DNA of 33,637 nucleotides. Source: Natronohydrobacter sp. Its GTDB lineage: Bacteria > Pseudomonadota > Alphaproteobacteria > Rhodobacterales > Rhodobacteraceae. Shown in pieces: positions 16,401-24,621 of the stretch. The stretch covers positions 1 to 33,637 of the forward strand of contig JAFIEM010000033.1 of the NCBI GenBank assembly GCA_020832555.1. Reading direction: 5' to 3'. Under the pieces are notes generated by a model, which had not been told where the DNA came from, searched no databases, and worked only from the letters and a program-made list of their open reading frames with translations. The position numbers and the translations under genes were made by a program. The number at the start of each line of letters is the position of its first letter. Within the stretch, counting starts at the first letter, position 1.

Positions 16401-17351
16401 TCAATCGTCCAGCTGCGCGGCAATCGCCTGCATGAAGACCGAGACCTCTTCCTGCGCAGCCTCGCCGGTCAGCGGTTCCAGGCAGGTATAGGTCTGCGAA
16501 CAAAACGCCTGCCAGGCGTCAGTTCCGGTCGCCGCGATCACCGCCGCTTCCAGACGATCGACCACATCATCCGGGGTTGCGGCAGGCACCGCCAAAGTGC
16601 GGAAGGTGTTGAGATACACCATATCGAAGCCCAATTCGCCCGAAGTCGGCACATCGGGGAATTCAGGATGACGTTCCGCCGCGAAGATCAGCAGTGGACG
16701 ATACTCACCCGATTCCAGAAACTGCACGACATCGCCCGGTTCCTCATAGATCACATCCGTATGCCCGCCCAGCGGGGCCGCATAGCGCTCGCCCGGTGCC
16801 GAGAAGGGGACATTGACCATATCGACCCCTTGCTCTGCCATGACGATCAGCGCCACATCATCCTGAGTGCCATAGCCCGATGTCGCCACCGTCAAGGCAC
16901 CGGGATTGGCGCGGGCATGTTCGATCAGTTGCTCTGCCGTCTCGAACGGACTATTGGCCGCCACGAACAGGAAAGACGGCGTGCTCTGCACCACCGCGAT
17001 GACGCGGAAATCCTCGGGGCCATTATCGCCGATCCCGGCGGCCCAGGAGGCCACGGTCAGCGAAATCAGCGTGCCCATGGTATAGCCATCCGCCGGGCTG
17101 GTGCTCAGCCGGGTCAGGCCCGCATTGCCGGACGCGCCCGCCACATTCGTCACCGGGATCGACACACCCAGTTCCGGCTCCAGAAGCTGCGCAAGCTGGC
17201 GTCCCATCACATCCGCACCGCCACCGGGACCAAAGGTCACGATCAGTTCGATCGGCCGGTCCGGAAAATTCTGCGCCAGTGCTGGCCCGCTCAGGCTCAT
17301 GGCCCCGGCCATCAGCGCAGCGATGGCCGTCATTCCTCCAAATCTGGTCAT
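16401..17351 (-). CDS. tctC: Tripartite tricarboxylate transporter substrate-binding protein TctC
   Basis: 316 residues from the ATG at 17351, with GGGAGGA about nine bases upstream. The signal peptide ends ALAQN (about residue 26). The mature protein begins FPDRPIELIVTFGPGGGADVMGR, the typical Bug/TctC opening whose glycine-rich loop contacts the substrate carboxylate, and continues with NVAGASGNAGL and the ATSGYGTQDD and PFSAPGERYAAPLGG segments of this family. It is the high-affinity periplasmic receptor of the transporter. It follows the acyl-CoA ligase by 92 bp. The ligand is unknown; operon context suggests a short carboxylate, possibly sulfonated. Confidence 0.93.
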   Translation of the reverse strand: MTRFGGMTAIAALMAGAMSLSGPALAQNFPDRPIELIVTFGPGGGADVMGRQLAQLLEPELGVSIPVTNVAGASGNAGLTRLSTSPADGYTMGTLISLTVASWAAGIGDNGPEDFRVIAVVQSTPSFLFVAANSPFETAEQLIEHARANPGALTVATSGYGTQDDVALIVMAEQGVDMVNVPFSAPGERYAAPLGGHTDVIYEEPGDVVQFLESGEYRPLLIFAAERHPEFPDVPTSGELGFDMVYLNTFRTLAVPAATPDDVVDRLEAAVIAATGTDAWQAFCSQTYTCLEPLTGEAAQEEVSVFMQAIAAQLDD

Positions 17352-17443
17352 GTCTGGTATCCTCCCTTTTTTGTGTCTCGCCCGGTGGTGACATCGTGCC
17401 AGCCGCCGGTCTCCTTCTCCGTGCAAGCCTCCTCCAGCCTTGC

Positions 17444-18976
17444 TCAGACCTTCTCGCGAGTCTCCTCTGCCAGTTTCAGCCGCTGGATCTTGCCCGATGG
17501 CCCTTTCGGCAAGTCTTCAAGAACATGAATCCGCTCGGGGCTCTTGAACTTGCCCAGCCTGCTCTCGCACAAGCGCAGCAGATCCTCGCCGCGCACTGTG
17601 GCCCCGTCGCGCAGCTTCACCGCTGCCTCGACCCGTTCGCCATATTGCGCGCATGGCACGGCGAAAGCCGCTGCCTCGACCACATCAGGATGCGCATAAA
17701 GCGCCTCATCCACCTCGCGCGGGGCGATATTCTCGCCGCCCTTGATGATCAGCTCTTTCAGGCGGCCCGTGACAAAGACATAGCCATCCGCATCCATCCG
17801 CCCCAGATCGCCGGTCCGCAGCCAGCCGTCCGGGGTGAACGTGTCGCGCGTGGCCTCCGGGTTGCGAAAATAGCCGGTCATCACATTGGGGCCGCGCACT
17901 GCGATTTCGCCTTCCACACCGGGCGAAACCGGGCGCAATTCGCGCGAGAGAATAACCACTTCATTGCCATAGGCGATGCCGGGCGAGCCGATCTTGCGCA
18001 CCCCCGGCGGCAGCGGGTTGGACAGGATCTGCGCCGCGGTCTCGGTCAGGCCCATGGTCTCGACAATCGCAATCCCGAAGCGGGTCTGAAACGCGGTCTG
18101 GGTTTCCACCGCCAGGGCCGATGAGGCCGAGCGCCCGAAGCGTATCCGCGCTCTGGTCGCGGCATCCGGGTCTTCCGCCCCATGCAGCAGATGCGAGATG
18201 ATGGTAGGCACCACCGAAAACCATGTCACTTCGTACTCGCGGCACAGCCCCCAGAACCGGCTGGCCGAGAACCGGTCACAGACCACCGCAGAGCCGCCCG
18301 AGACCAGCGGCCCGATCACCGTCACGCACAGCCCGTTGATGTGATAGACCGGCAGCACACACAGCGCGCGGTCCTGCGCGCCCAGTTCATGCGCCAGAGC
18401 AACGGTCCAGCCCCCCGCCAGCAGACTGGCCTGCGTGTGCAGCACCCCCTTGGGCCGCCCGGTCGTGCCGGACGTATACATCAGGATAGAGGCATCCTGC
18501 GGGCCAACATCCTCCAGCGGCCCGGCGCAGGTGCCGTCGGGCCAGTCAATGCGCTCGCCAACCGCAACCGTCCGCGCCGTGACCGGATGCGCCTTGGCGG
18601 CCTGATCAAACAGCGCGCGCTGTGCCGTACCAAGCAGCACGACCTGCGCCTCGGAATGGGCCAGCGCATAGCCAATCGCCTCGGCCCCGGCCACCAGATT
18701 GATCAGAACCGTGCGGAACCCGCCATAAAGCGCCCCGAACAGCGCAAGGAGTCCCTGTCGGCTATTGGGCAGCATCACCGCCACGCAATCGCCCTTGCGC
18801 AGCCCCTGCCCTGCCAGATGCGCCGCGAGGTCTGCCGCCTCATCGCGCAACTCCGACCAGGTCAGGGGTGGCGCATCCGGGAACAGATAGGCGGGCGCGC
18901 TGCCCTGTTCGCGCGCGCGCAGTCCCAGCCAGTCGCGCACCGTTCCCTCTGGTGGCAAGAGCGCGCGCACTGTCAT
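17444..18976 (-). CDS. AMP-forming acyl-CoA ligase (SauT-like)
   Basis: 510 residues from the ATG at 18976, which overlaps the aldehyde dehydrogenase stop as ATGA. It is a complete ANL-superfamily enzyme, activating a carboxylate with ATP to the acyl adenylate and then the CoA thioester. Visible motifs are the P-loop MYTSGTTGRPKG, GLTETAAQ, the hinge GWLRTGDLGRMD, KELIIKGGENIAPREVDE, and the C-terminal catalytic Lys in PSGKIQRL. Paired with a CoA-acylating aldehyde dehydrogenase and a carboxylate importer, it fits the ligase step of a pathway that reduces an acid to its aldehyde via the CoA ester. Sulfoacetate-CoA ligase (SauT) is the closest pathway I know with this pair. The substrate is inferred; other short acids remain possible. 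Confidence 0.85.
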   Translation of the reverse strand: MTVRALLPPEGTVRDWLGLRAREQGSAPAYLFPDAPPLTWSELRDEAADLAAHLAGQGLRKGDCVAVMLPNSRQGLLALFGALYGGFRTVLINLVAGAEAIGYALAHSEAQVVLLGTAQRALFDQAAKAHPVTARTVAVGERIDWPDGTCAGPLEDVGPQDASILMYTSGTTGRPKGVLHTQASLLAGGWTVALAHELGAQDRALCVLPVYHINGLCVTVIGPLVSGGSAVVCDRFSASRFWGLCREYEVTWFSVVPTIISHLLHGAEDPDAATRARIRFGRSASSALAVETQTAFQTRFGIAIVETMGLTETAAQILSNPLPPGVRKIGSPGIAYGNEVVILSRELRPVSPGVEGEIAVRGPNVMTGYFRNPEATRDTFTPDGWLRTGDLGRMDADGYVFVTGRLKELIIKGGENIAPREVDEALYAHPDVVEAAAFAVPCAQYGERVEAAVKLRDGATVRGEDLLRLCESRLGKFKSPERIHVLEDLPKGPSGKIQRLKLAEETREKV

Positions 18977-20382
18977 CGCCCGACCTCTGCCCAATAGCCC
19001 GAAAAAATTTCCTCCAGCGCGGGTTCACGCGGCGCAACAGGGCGCACGACCTTGGTGCGCTGCATGAAATGCCGCCAATGCAGATTGTCGTCGATGGAAT
19101 TGCCGCCCCAACTGCCGCAGCCCATGGACAGCGAAAACGGCAGCCCATTGTCAAACGATCCCCCGGTTGCGAAAGCATGCGCCTGATTGACGATCACCCG
19201 GCAGGTAGGCATCGCGAAACCCAATTCCACCGGCCGCGCGGGATCTGTCGTATGCAGCCCCAGCGAATGCCCCGCCCCCTGATGCAGCAAGACCGCGCGC
19301 GTGATCTCGACCGCATGCGCATAATCCCGCGCCCGGTACAGCGCCGCCACCCGGCTCAGCTTCTCGCCCGACAGCGGATGATCCGGCCCGATGCCCGCAG
19401 TCTCGACCAGCACGAAGCGCGTGCCCTCCGGCACCCGGCCCGCCAGCCCCAGCTTCTCGACCATCACAGCCGCATCCTTGGCGATCACCTCGCGATTCAG
19501 ATGCCCCCCCTGCCACAGCCGCGCAACAATCCCCTCGGCCTGATCCTGCGGCACCAGCGCACCACCCTCTGCCGCCAGCGCCGCGACAAAATCCGCGTAA
19601 ACGCTGTCCACCACCACAAGCGCATTCTCGGACGAACACGAGGTCGCATTGTCGAATGTCTTTGAGGCCGCGATCTTGCGCGCCGCCTCTGCCAGATTGG
19701 CGGTTTCATCCACGATCACGGTCACATTCCCCGCCCCCACGCCCACCGCAGGCGTGCCGCTGGAATAGGCGCGGCGCACATTGTCCTGACTGCCCGTCAC
19801 CACCGCCAGATCGGCCAGTTCCAGCAGGCGCTGCGTCGCCGCCTTGCTGCCCGGTGGCGGGATCATCTGCACCAGCGCCTTGTCCTCGCCGATCTTGTCA
19901 AACTCGGCGTGGATGAACCCCAGCAGCATCTCGCAACAGGCCACCCCCTTGGGCGAGGGCGACAGGATGATCGCATTGCCGCATTTCAGCGCATTGATCA
20001 CATTATTCGCGGGCGTGGCTGCCGGATTGGTGGACGGCACAACCGCCCCGATCACCCCCAAGGGACGCGCAATCTCGGTGATCCCGGTCGCGGGATCATC
20101 CGACAGGATTCCAAAGGTCTGCACCGTCGCGATATCGCGCATCAACCCCAGCGTCTTGCGGTGGTTCTTGGTGATCTTGTCCGCCACATTGCCCAGACCC
20201 GTGGTCTGCACCGCCAGTTCCGCCAGCGCCGCATTGCGCCCCGGCTCCATGATCGCCCAACCCGCCGCAAGTGCGGCCCGGTCATAACGCGCCTGACTGC
20301 CAGCGGATTCGAACGCGGCCTGCGCCTGCCGTGCACGCAGGACCAGCGCCTCGACCTCATCGCATACTGGCTGCAGCATCAT
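18973..20382 (-). CDS. CoA-acylating aldehyde dehydrogenase (SauS-like)
   Basis: 469 residues from the ATG at 20382, preceded by GGAGAG five bases upstream; the longer open frame runs back into the regulatory gap. It belongs to the acylating aldehyde dehydrogenase group (AdhE N-terminal domain, SucD, SauS), which interconverts acyl-CoA and aldehyde with NAD(P)H. Visible are PLGVIGAVVPSTNPAATPANN, NALKCGNAIILSPSPKG, GNVTVIVD and the catalytic Cys in FDNATSCSSENALVV. The C-terminal part contains GGSFDNGLPFSLSMGCGSWGGN, a pattern I associate with sulfoacetaldehyde dehydrogenases and related propanal/succinate-semialdehyde enzymes. It is the first gene of the operon, divergent from a LacI-type regulator. 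Direction in the cell (acyl-CoA reduction) is inferred from the ligase and importer beside it. Confidence 0.85.
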   Translation of the reverse strand: MMLQPVCDEVEALVLRARQAQAAFESAGSQARYDRAALAAGWAIMEPGRNAALAELAVQTTGLGNVADKITKNHRKTLGLMRDIATVQTFGILSDDPATGITEIARPLGVIGAVVPSTNPAATPANNVINALKCGNAIILSPSPKGVACCEMLLGFIHAEFDKIGEDKALVQMIPPPGSKAATQRLLELADLAVVTGSQDNVRRAYSSGTPAVGVGAGNVTVIVDETANLAEAARKIAASKTFDNATSCSSENALVVVDSVYADFVAALAAEGGALVPQDQAEGIVARLWQGGHLNREVIAKDAAVMVEKLGLAGRVPEGTRFVLVETAGIGPDHPLSGEKLSRVAALYRARDYAHAVEITRAVLLHQGAGHSLGLHTTDPARPVELGFAMPTCRVIVNQAHAFATGGSFDNGLPFSLSMGCGSWGGNSIDDNLHWRHFMQRTKVVRPVAPREPALEEIFSGYWAEVGR

Positions 20383-20426
20383 CGCGTCTCTCCATTTCCG
20401 CCAATTTACAAATCCAAGCCTATGTG

Positions 20427-20454
20427 ATGAAAATAGTATTGCAAATGTTTTCAT
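20427..20454. promoter_or_regulatory. Inverted repeat in the divergent LacI/ALDH promoter region
   Basis: ATGAAAA at 20427-20433 and TTTTCAT at 20448-20454 are perfect inverted repeats with a 14-base spacer, in the 96-bp gap between the dehydrogenase and the LacI-family gene. A nested, tighter repeat, AAATG-TTTT-CATTT, lies at 20443-20456. The AT-rich position is right for an operator bound by the adjacent regulator and controlling both directions. Which arm pair is used is uncertain. Confidence 0.4.
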
Positions 20455-20478
20455 TTTCAGCCGGGAAATCGCCATTTA

Positions 20479-21510
20479 ATGAAACAGAAACAAACATATA
20501 AGGCCGATATCATCACTGTCGCGCAGGTCGCAGGCGTGTCTCCGGCAACTGTGTCGCGGGCGATGAATCACCCCGATCTGGTCAGCCCCGCGACACGCAA
20601 GAAGATCGAAAAGGCCATTCGCAAGACCGGCTATATCCGCAACCGCGCGGCACAGGCGATGTATGGCCGCCGCAGCGCGACCTTGGGCCTGGTTGTGCCG
20701 ACCGTGAATTACTCGATCTTCGCCGAACTGGTCCAATCCTTCAACGATGCCGTGGCCGAGCTTGGCTTCACCCTGCTGCTCGCAACCCATAACTATGACC
20801 TGCACACCGAATACCGGGTCATCCGCAAGCTCTTGGAACACCGCGTTGACGGGATCGCGCTGATCGGCCTTGACCATGGCGAGGACACCTACCGCCTGTT
20901 CAAGTCCCAGAATGTGCCCGTCATCGCCGTCTGGAGCTATTCAGAGACAGCGCGCATCCCTTGCATCGGCTCGGATAACCACGAGGCCGGACAGCTTGCC
21001 GCACAGCATATCCTGTCGCTCGGCCATCGCCGGATCGGGTTCATTTTCCCGCCCATGTCCGAAAACGACCGCGCGCGCGGGCGGCTCAAAGCCGCGCGCG
21101 ACGTGCTGCACGCCTCAGGCATCCCCTGCCCCGAAGATCACGCGGTCCAGTCGCTCTACAGCATCGCACAGGCCAAGACCGCCTGTCGCGACCTGCTGGC
21201 GCGCGACCTGTCCCTGACCGCGCTGATCTGCGGCAATGACGTGATCGCTCAGGGCGCGATTGCCGCCGCGCAGGAACTGGGGCTGCGCATCCCGCAGGAC
21301 ATCTCGATCATCGGCATCGGCGATTTCGTGGGATCAGGCGACAGCTACCCCGCCCTTACCACGGTCCGCATTCCCGCGCAGGCCATCGGCGCGCAGGCAG
21401 GCCAGAAACTTGTCGAAAGCATCGCCGCCACAGATCCCGCGCAGATCACCCATCTCCGCTTTCCCGTCAGCCTGAAACAGCGCGGCACCACCGCCCCGCC
21501 CCCCCTTTAG
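20479..21510 (+). CDS. LacI-family transcriptional regulator
   Basis: 343 residues. Residues 10-60 form the LacI-type helix-turn-helix and hinge (ITVAQVAGVSPATVSRAMN, then YIRNRAAQAM). A periplasmic-binding-protein-like effector domain follows, with TLGLVVPTVNYSIFAEL, HRVDGIALIGLDH, IGSDNHEAGQLAAQHIL, ALICGNDVIAQGAI and the C-terminal SIIGIGDFVGS block. Such proteins bind short operators as dimers and respond to a small pathway ligand. It is transcribed away from the aldehyde dehydrogenase/ligase/tct operon across a 96-bp gap, so it most probably controls that operon and itself. Whether it represses or activates cannot be told from sequence. Confidence 0.92.
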   Translation: MKQKQTYKADIITVAQVAGVSPATVSRAMNHPDLVSPATRKKIEKAIRKTGYIRNRAAQAMYGRRSATLGLVVPTVNYSIFAELVQSFNDAVAELGFTLLLATHNYDLHTEYRVIRKLLEHRVDGIALIGLDHGEDTYRLFKSQNVPVIAVWSYSETARIPCIGSDNHEAGQLAAQHILSLGHRRIGFIFPPMSENDRARGRLKAARDVLHASGIPCPEDHAVQSLYSIAQAKTACRDLLARDLSLTALICGNDVIAQGAIAAAQELGLRIPQDISIIGIGDFVGSGDSYPALTTVRIPAQAIGAQAGQKLVESIAATDPAQITHLRFPVSLKQRGTTAPPPL

Positions 21511-21613
21511 CGCGCGCGCCGCGCAACTTGCGCTCCCGCGCCTGCTTGCCTATGCGCTGGCCAAGTGCAAAGCCCCGAACGCCCCGCGCTGTCACAAAAG
21601 GACCAAACCGCCC

Positions 21614-22042
21614 GTGTTCGCGCTCTCCGGCCTGTTTCTCGCAGCCTTCATCGCCGCGACCCTGCTGCCTGCCCAATCCGAAGCCGTGCTCGCCGCCCTT
21701 GTGCTGGCCGGGCAACACCCGGTCTGGCTGCTTGTGACCGTGGCGAGTATCGGCAATGTGCTGGGCTCAGTGGTCAACTGGGTTATGGGCCGCTTCCTGA
21801 TGCGCTATGCGACGCATCCGCGCTTTCCCTTCACCTCCGCGCAGATCAGCCGCGCACAGGACTGGTATGGCCGCCGGGGCTGGGTCAGCCTGTTCGGAAG
21901 CTGGCTGCCCGTCATCGGCGACCCGCTGACACTGGCCGCAGGCATCATGCGCGAACCGCTCTGGCGGTTCCTTCTGGTGGTGACAGCGGCCAAGACCGGG
22001 CGTTATATCGTGCTGGTGATGGTCGTGCAGGCCGCTGTCTGA
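21614..22042 (+). CDS. YqaA-type small inner-membrane protein (DedA/SNARE-associated family)
   Basis: 142 residues from a GTG at 21614, with AAAGGA about eleven bases upstream. Hydrophobic segments at the N-terminus, around residues 38-58 (LLVTVASIGNVLGSVVNWVMG) and at the C-terminus flank a polar loop with RGWVSLFGSWLPVIGDPLTLAAGIMR. That loop is the short DedA-like re-entrant motif of the YqaA branch, shorter than full DedA proteins. DedA relatives help recycle lipid carriers or maintain membrane potential; YqaA itself has no settled function. It lies 103 bp after the LacI-type gene on the same strand and may be read through from it, though the functions look unrelated. It is convergent with ppk2. 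Confidence 0.85.
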   Translation: MFALSGLFLAAFIAATLLPAQSEAVLAALVLAGQHPVWLLVTVASIGNVLGSVVNWVMGRFLMRYATHPRFPFTSAQISRAQDWYGRRGWVSLFGSWLPVIGDPLTLAAGIMREPLWRFLLVVTAAKTGRYIVLVMVVQAAV

Positions 22043-22050
22043 CGCCCGGC

Positions 22051-23052
22051 TCAGCCCGCGCTCAGGCCCATGACGTGATTGAGTTCGACCCCCGACAGCA
22101 CCACATGGCGCGCACGCCCCACGATCAGCGGATCAGGCGCGCGGGCGATCTCGGGGTCCTTGTCCGGGTAATCCACGGTCGACAGGAAATGCTTCATGCA
22201 TTCCAGCCGCGCGCGCTTCTTGTCCTTGGACTTGATCACCGTCCAGGGCGCATCGGCCGTGTCGGTATAGAAGAACATCGCTTCCTTGGCCTGTGTATAT
22301 TCATCCCATTTGCCAAGCGAGGCCTTGTCGATCGGCGAGAGCTTCCAGCGCTTCAGCGGATCGGTCTCGCGCTGCTGGAAACGGCGGCGCTGCTCTTCGG
22401 GCGTGACCGAGAACCAGTATTTGTAAAACCGGATCCCCGAACGCACCAGCATCCGCTCGAATTCGGGCGCCTGACGCATGAATTCCAGATATTCCGAGGG
22501 CGTGCAGAACCCCATCACCCGCTCGACACCCGCGCGATTGTACCAGGAGCGGTCATAGAACACCATTTCCCCACTGGTCGGCAGATGCTCGACATAGCGC
22601 TGGAAATACCATTGCCCGAGTTCCTTTTCCGAGGGCTTGTTCAGCGCCACCACCCGCGCGAAACGCGGGTTCAGATGCTCGTTGAAGCGCTTGATCGTGC
22701 CGCCCTTGCCGGCCGCATCGCGGCCCTCGAACAGAAAGACGAAGCGCTCTCCCGTCTCAAGCGCCCATTTCTGCACTTTCAGCAACTCGGCCTGCAACCG
22801 CGCCTTCTCGCGCTCATAGGGCGCGCGGGCGAATCTGTAGCGATAGGGGTAGCGGTCGGATTCAAAAAACGTGCGGATCTCTTCCGTGGTCAGTTTTGAC
22901 GCATCCGGTTCCCAGACATGTCCCTTGGGGGCCGTTTTCAACTGAACGGCAACGTCGGGTGCCGCGGTTTCCTCCTTCGCTGGCGTTTCTGATATCTCGG
23001 ATGTGTCGGCAACAGGGTCGCGGGTAATCGGCATCACGTTGGCATCGGTCAT
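22051..23052 (-). CDS. ppk2: Polyphosphate kinase 2 (PPK2)
   Basis: 333 residues. PPK2 enzymes transfer phosphate between polyphosphate and nucleotides (usually GDP or ADP to GTP or ATP). The Walker A motif GRDAAGKGG is at 110-118, the Walker B/lid block is VFYDRSWYNRAGVERVMGFC, and the lid Arg/Lys cluster is QQRETDPLKRWKLSPID. All are canonical for the one-domain PPK2 class. The first 45 residues are Thr/Glu/Ala-rich and probably disordered, a common extension. A perfect FNR-type palindrome is centred about 67 bp upstream of the start codon, so expression is probably oxygen-responsive. It is convergent with the YqaA-type gene, 8 bp apart. Product identity is secure; nucleotide preference is not determined here. 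Confidence 0.95.
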   Translation of the reverse strand: MTDANVMPITRDPVADTSEISETPAKEETAAPDVAVQLKTAPKGHVWEPDASKLTTEEIRTFFESDRYPYRYRFARAPYEREKARLQAELLKVQKWALETGERFVFLFEGRDAAGKGGTIKRFNEHLNPRFARVVALNKPSEKELGQWYFQRYVEHLPTSGEMVFYDRSWYNRAGVERVMGFCTPSEYLEFMRQAPEFERMLVRSGIRFYKYWFSVTPEEQRRRFQQRETDPLKRWKLSPIDKASLGKWDEYTQAKEAMFFYTDTADAPWTVIKSKDKKRARLECMKHFLSTVDYPDKDPEIARAPDPLIVGRARHVVLSGVELNHVMGLSAG

Positions 23053-23112
23053 CTTGGCACTCCTTGATCAAAAACGGCGTGCCTGATGTCGCAAGGGCTG
23101 GAAAACCTGTCT

Positions 23113-23126
23113 TTGATATTGATCAA
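23113..23126. promoter_or_regulatory. Perfect FNR/FnrL-type box upstream of ppk2
   Basis: TTGATATTGATCAA matches the FNR/CRP-family consensus TTGAT-N4-ATCAA at every fixed position. Its centre is about 67 bp before the ppk2 ATG on the minus strand. That distance fits activation from near -41 if transcription starts about 25 bases before the start codon. Confidence 0.7.
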
Positions 23127-23141
23127 TCCAAGCCCGCAAAC

Positions 23142-23157
23142 CCTGCCCAAAGGCAGG
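23142..23157 (-). terminator. Hairpin downstream of the YdcZ-type gene
   Basis: CCTGCC and GGCAGG pair across a four-base loop, 26 bp beyond the stop of the minus-strand transporter gene. On that strand it is followed by GTTTG rather than a long T-run, so it is a modest terminator candidate separating that gene from ppk2. Confidence 0.4.
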
Positions 23158-23183
23158 ATTTTACGCCAACTGTGGCCCGCAAG

Positions 23184-23639
23184 TCACGAAGGCGGGCGCT
23201 GCGCAAGCACCACCCCCAGCCCCATCAGCACAATCCCCGCCACCCGGATCAGATCCAGCGGGCGGGCGCGCGCCCCGAAAAGCGCGAAATGATCGATCAC
23301 GCTGATCGCGATGATCTGTCCCAGAAGCACGAACATCACGGCATTGCCCACCCCGAAACGCGGGGCGACCCAGGAAATCGACAACAGGTAAAACGCAATC
23401 AGCAGCCCCGCCAGAAACAGATGCTTCGGCTGGACAGGGATCAGCGCGAAACTGCCCCCCTGCCCGCCCAGAGCCGCCACCAGAACAGCCACAACCCCGG
23501 CAATCGCGAACATCACCGCCCCCGCCGCTGCGGGTGAGCCGATCCGCGTGCCAAGCTGCGCATTCAACGCCGCAAGCACGGGCACACCCACCCCGGCGGC
23601 CAGCATGATCAGGGCGTATTTCAGGGTCTCTGGGGTCAT
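23184..23639 (-). CDS. YdcZ-type (DUF606) DMT-superfamily membrane protein
   Basis: 151 residues from the ATG at 23639, which has AAGGA upstream; a longer frame to 23666 lacks support. Five hydrophobic segments are visible. Landmarks of the YdcZ half-size transporter family are AALNAQLGTRIGSP near the N-terminus, LFLAGLLIAFYLLSISWVAPRFG in the middle and GIVLMGLGVVLAQRP at the end. Such five-helix proteins probably work as dimers, and their substrates are mostly unknown. It is divergent from the SDR epimerase gene with about 95 bp between, and upstream of ppk2 on the same strand but separated by a hairpin and the FNR-type box. Confidence 0.85.
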   Translation of the reverse strand: MTPETLKYALIMLAAGVGVPVLAALNAQLGTRIGSPAAAGAVMFAIAGVVAVLVAALGGQGGSFALIPVQPKHLFLAGLLIAFYLLSISWVAPRFGVGNAVMFVLLGQIIAISVIDHFALFGARARPLDLIRVAGIVLMGLGVVLAQRPPS

Positions 23640-23734
23640 GGGAACTGTCCTTGCAACTCGCGCCACTGTGTCAGGACAGACGCGCCTGCGCCAGCCCTTG
23701 CATCGGGGGGCAGAGATGGCAGATAGTAGCGCCC

Positions 23735-24586
23735 ATGACAGGCACCCTTCTTTCCCTCGGACATGGCTACAGCGCGCGGGCGCTCGAAGATCGGCTACTA
23801 CCGCGCGGCTGGACGATCATCGGCACCACCCGCAGCCCCGACAAAGCCGCGCAGATGGCTGCACGCGGGCTTACCCCGCTGATCTGGCCGGGATCGCCGC
23901 TGCCGCTGGACCGGGCCACCCATCTTCTGACCTCGGTCGCACCGGGGAACGGCGACCCGGTTCTGGCCGCGCATGAAGCCGAGATCGCTGCGGCAGGTCA
24001 TCTGCAATGGGTGGGCTATCTCTCGACCGTGGGCGTCTATGGCGACCGGCAGGGCGGCTGGGTCGATGAGGACGCGGCCCTTGACGCCACCACCGCGCGC
24101 AGCATCGCCCGCGTCCGGGCCGAGGCCGCATGGCAGGCGCTCTGCGACCGCGCCGGGCTGCGCCTGCACATTTTCCGCCTCGCAGGCATCTACGGCCCCG
24201 GTCGCGGCCCCTTCGAGAAACTGCGCTCCGGGCGCGCGCAAATGGTCATCAAGCCGGGCCAGTTTTTCTCGCGCATCCATTACGACGATATCGGACAGGC
24301 GCTGGAGCTTGCGATCCATTCGGACCAGCCCTCGCGCATCTGGAACCTGTGCGACGACGTCCCCGCGCCCCCGCAAGACGTGCTGCGCCACGCGGCCGCG
24401 CTCCTGCACATGGACCCACCCCCCGAAGTGCCCTTTGATCAGGCCGAAATGTCCCCCATGGCGCGCAGCTTCTATGCCGACAGCAAGCGCGTGAAGAATG
24501 ACCGGATCAAGCGCGATCTGGGGCTGGAACTGATCCACCCCGACTACCAGACCGGCCTTGCGGCAATCCTGCAAGCGGAAGGGTGA
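23735..24586 (+). CDS. SDR-family NAD(P)-dependent epimerase/reductase (YeeZ-like)
   Basis: 283 residues from the ATG at 23735; the frame is open further upstream, but only this start puts the nucleotide-binding strand at the N-terminus (TLLSLGHGYSARALEDRL). The expected extended-SDR features are present: the Gly-rich loop GHGYSA, GYLSTVGVYGDRQGGWVDE, and HIFRLAGIYGPGRGPFE with the usual Tyr-x-x-x-x-x-Gly. The canonical YxxxK pair is not obvious, as in the YeeZ branch. Substrate unknown. It sits 35 bp before truA on the same strand and is probably co-transcribed. Confidence 0.85.
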   Translation: MTGTLLSLGHGYSARALEDRLLPRGWTIIGTTRSPDKAAQMAARGLTPLIWPGSPLPLDRATHLLTSVAPGNGDPVLAAHEAEIAAAGHLQWVGYLSTVGVYGDRQGGWVDEDAALDATTARSIARVRAEAAWQALCDRAGLRLHIFRLAGIYGPGRGPFEKLRSGRAQMVIKPGQFFSRIHYDDIGQALELAIHSDQPSRIWNLCDDVPAPPQDVLRHAAALLHMDPPPEVPFDQAEMSPMARSFYADSKRVKNDRIKRDLGLELIHPDYQTGLAAILQAEG

Positions 24587-24621
24587 TTGCCAAGCACGCG
24601 CACCCGCGCTAGCACGCGCCC

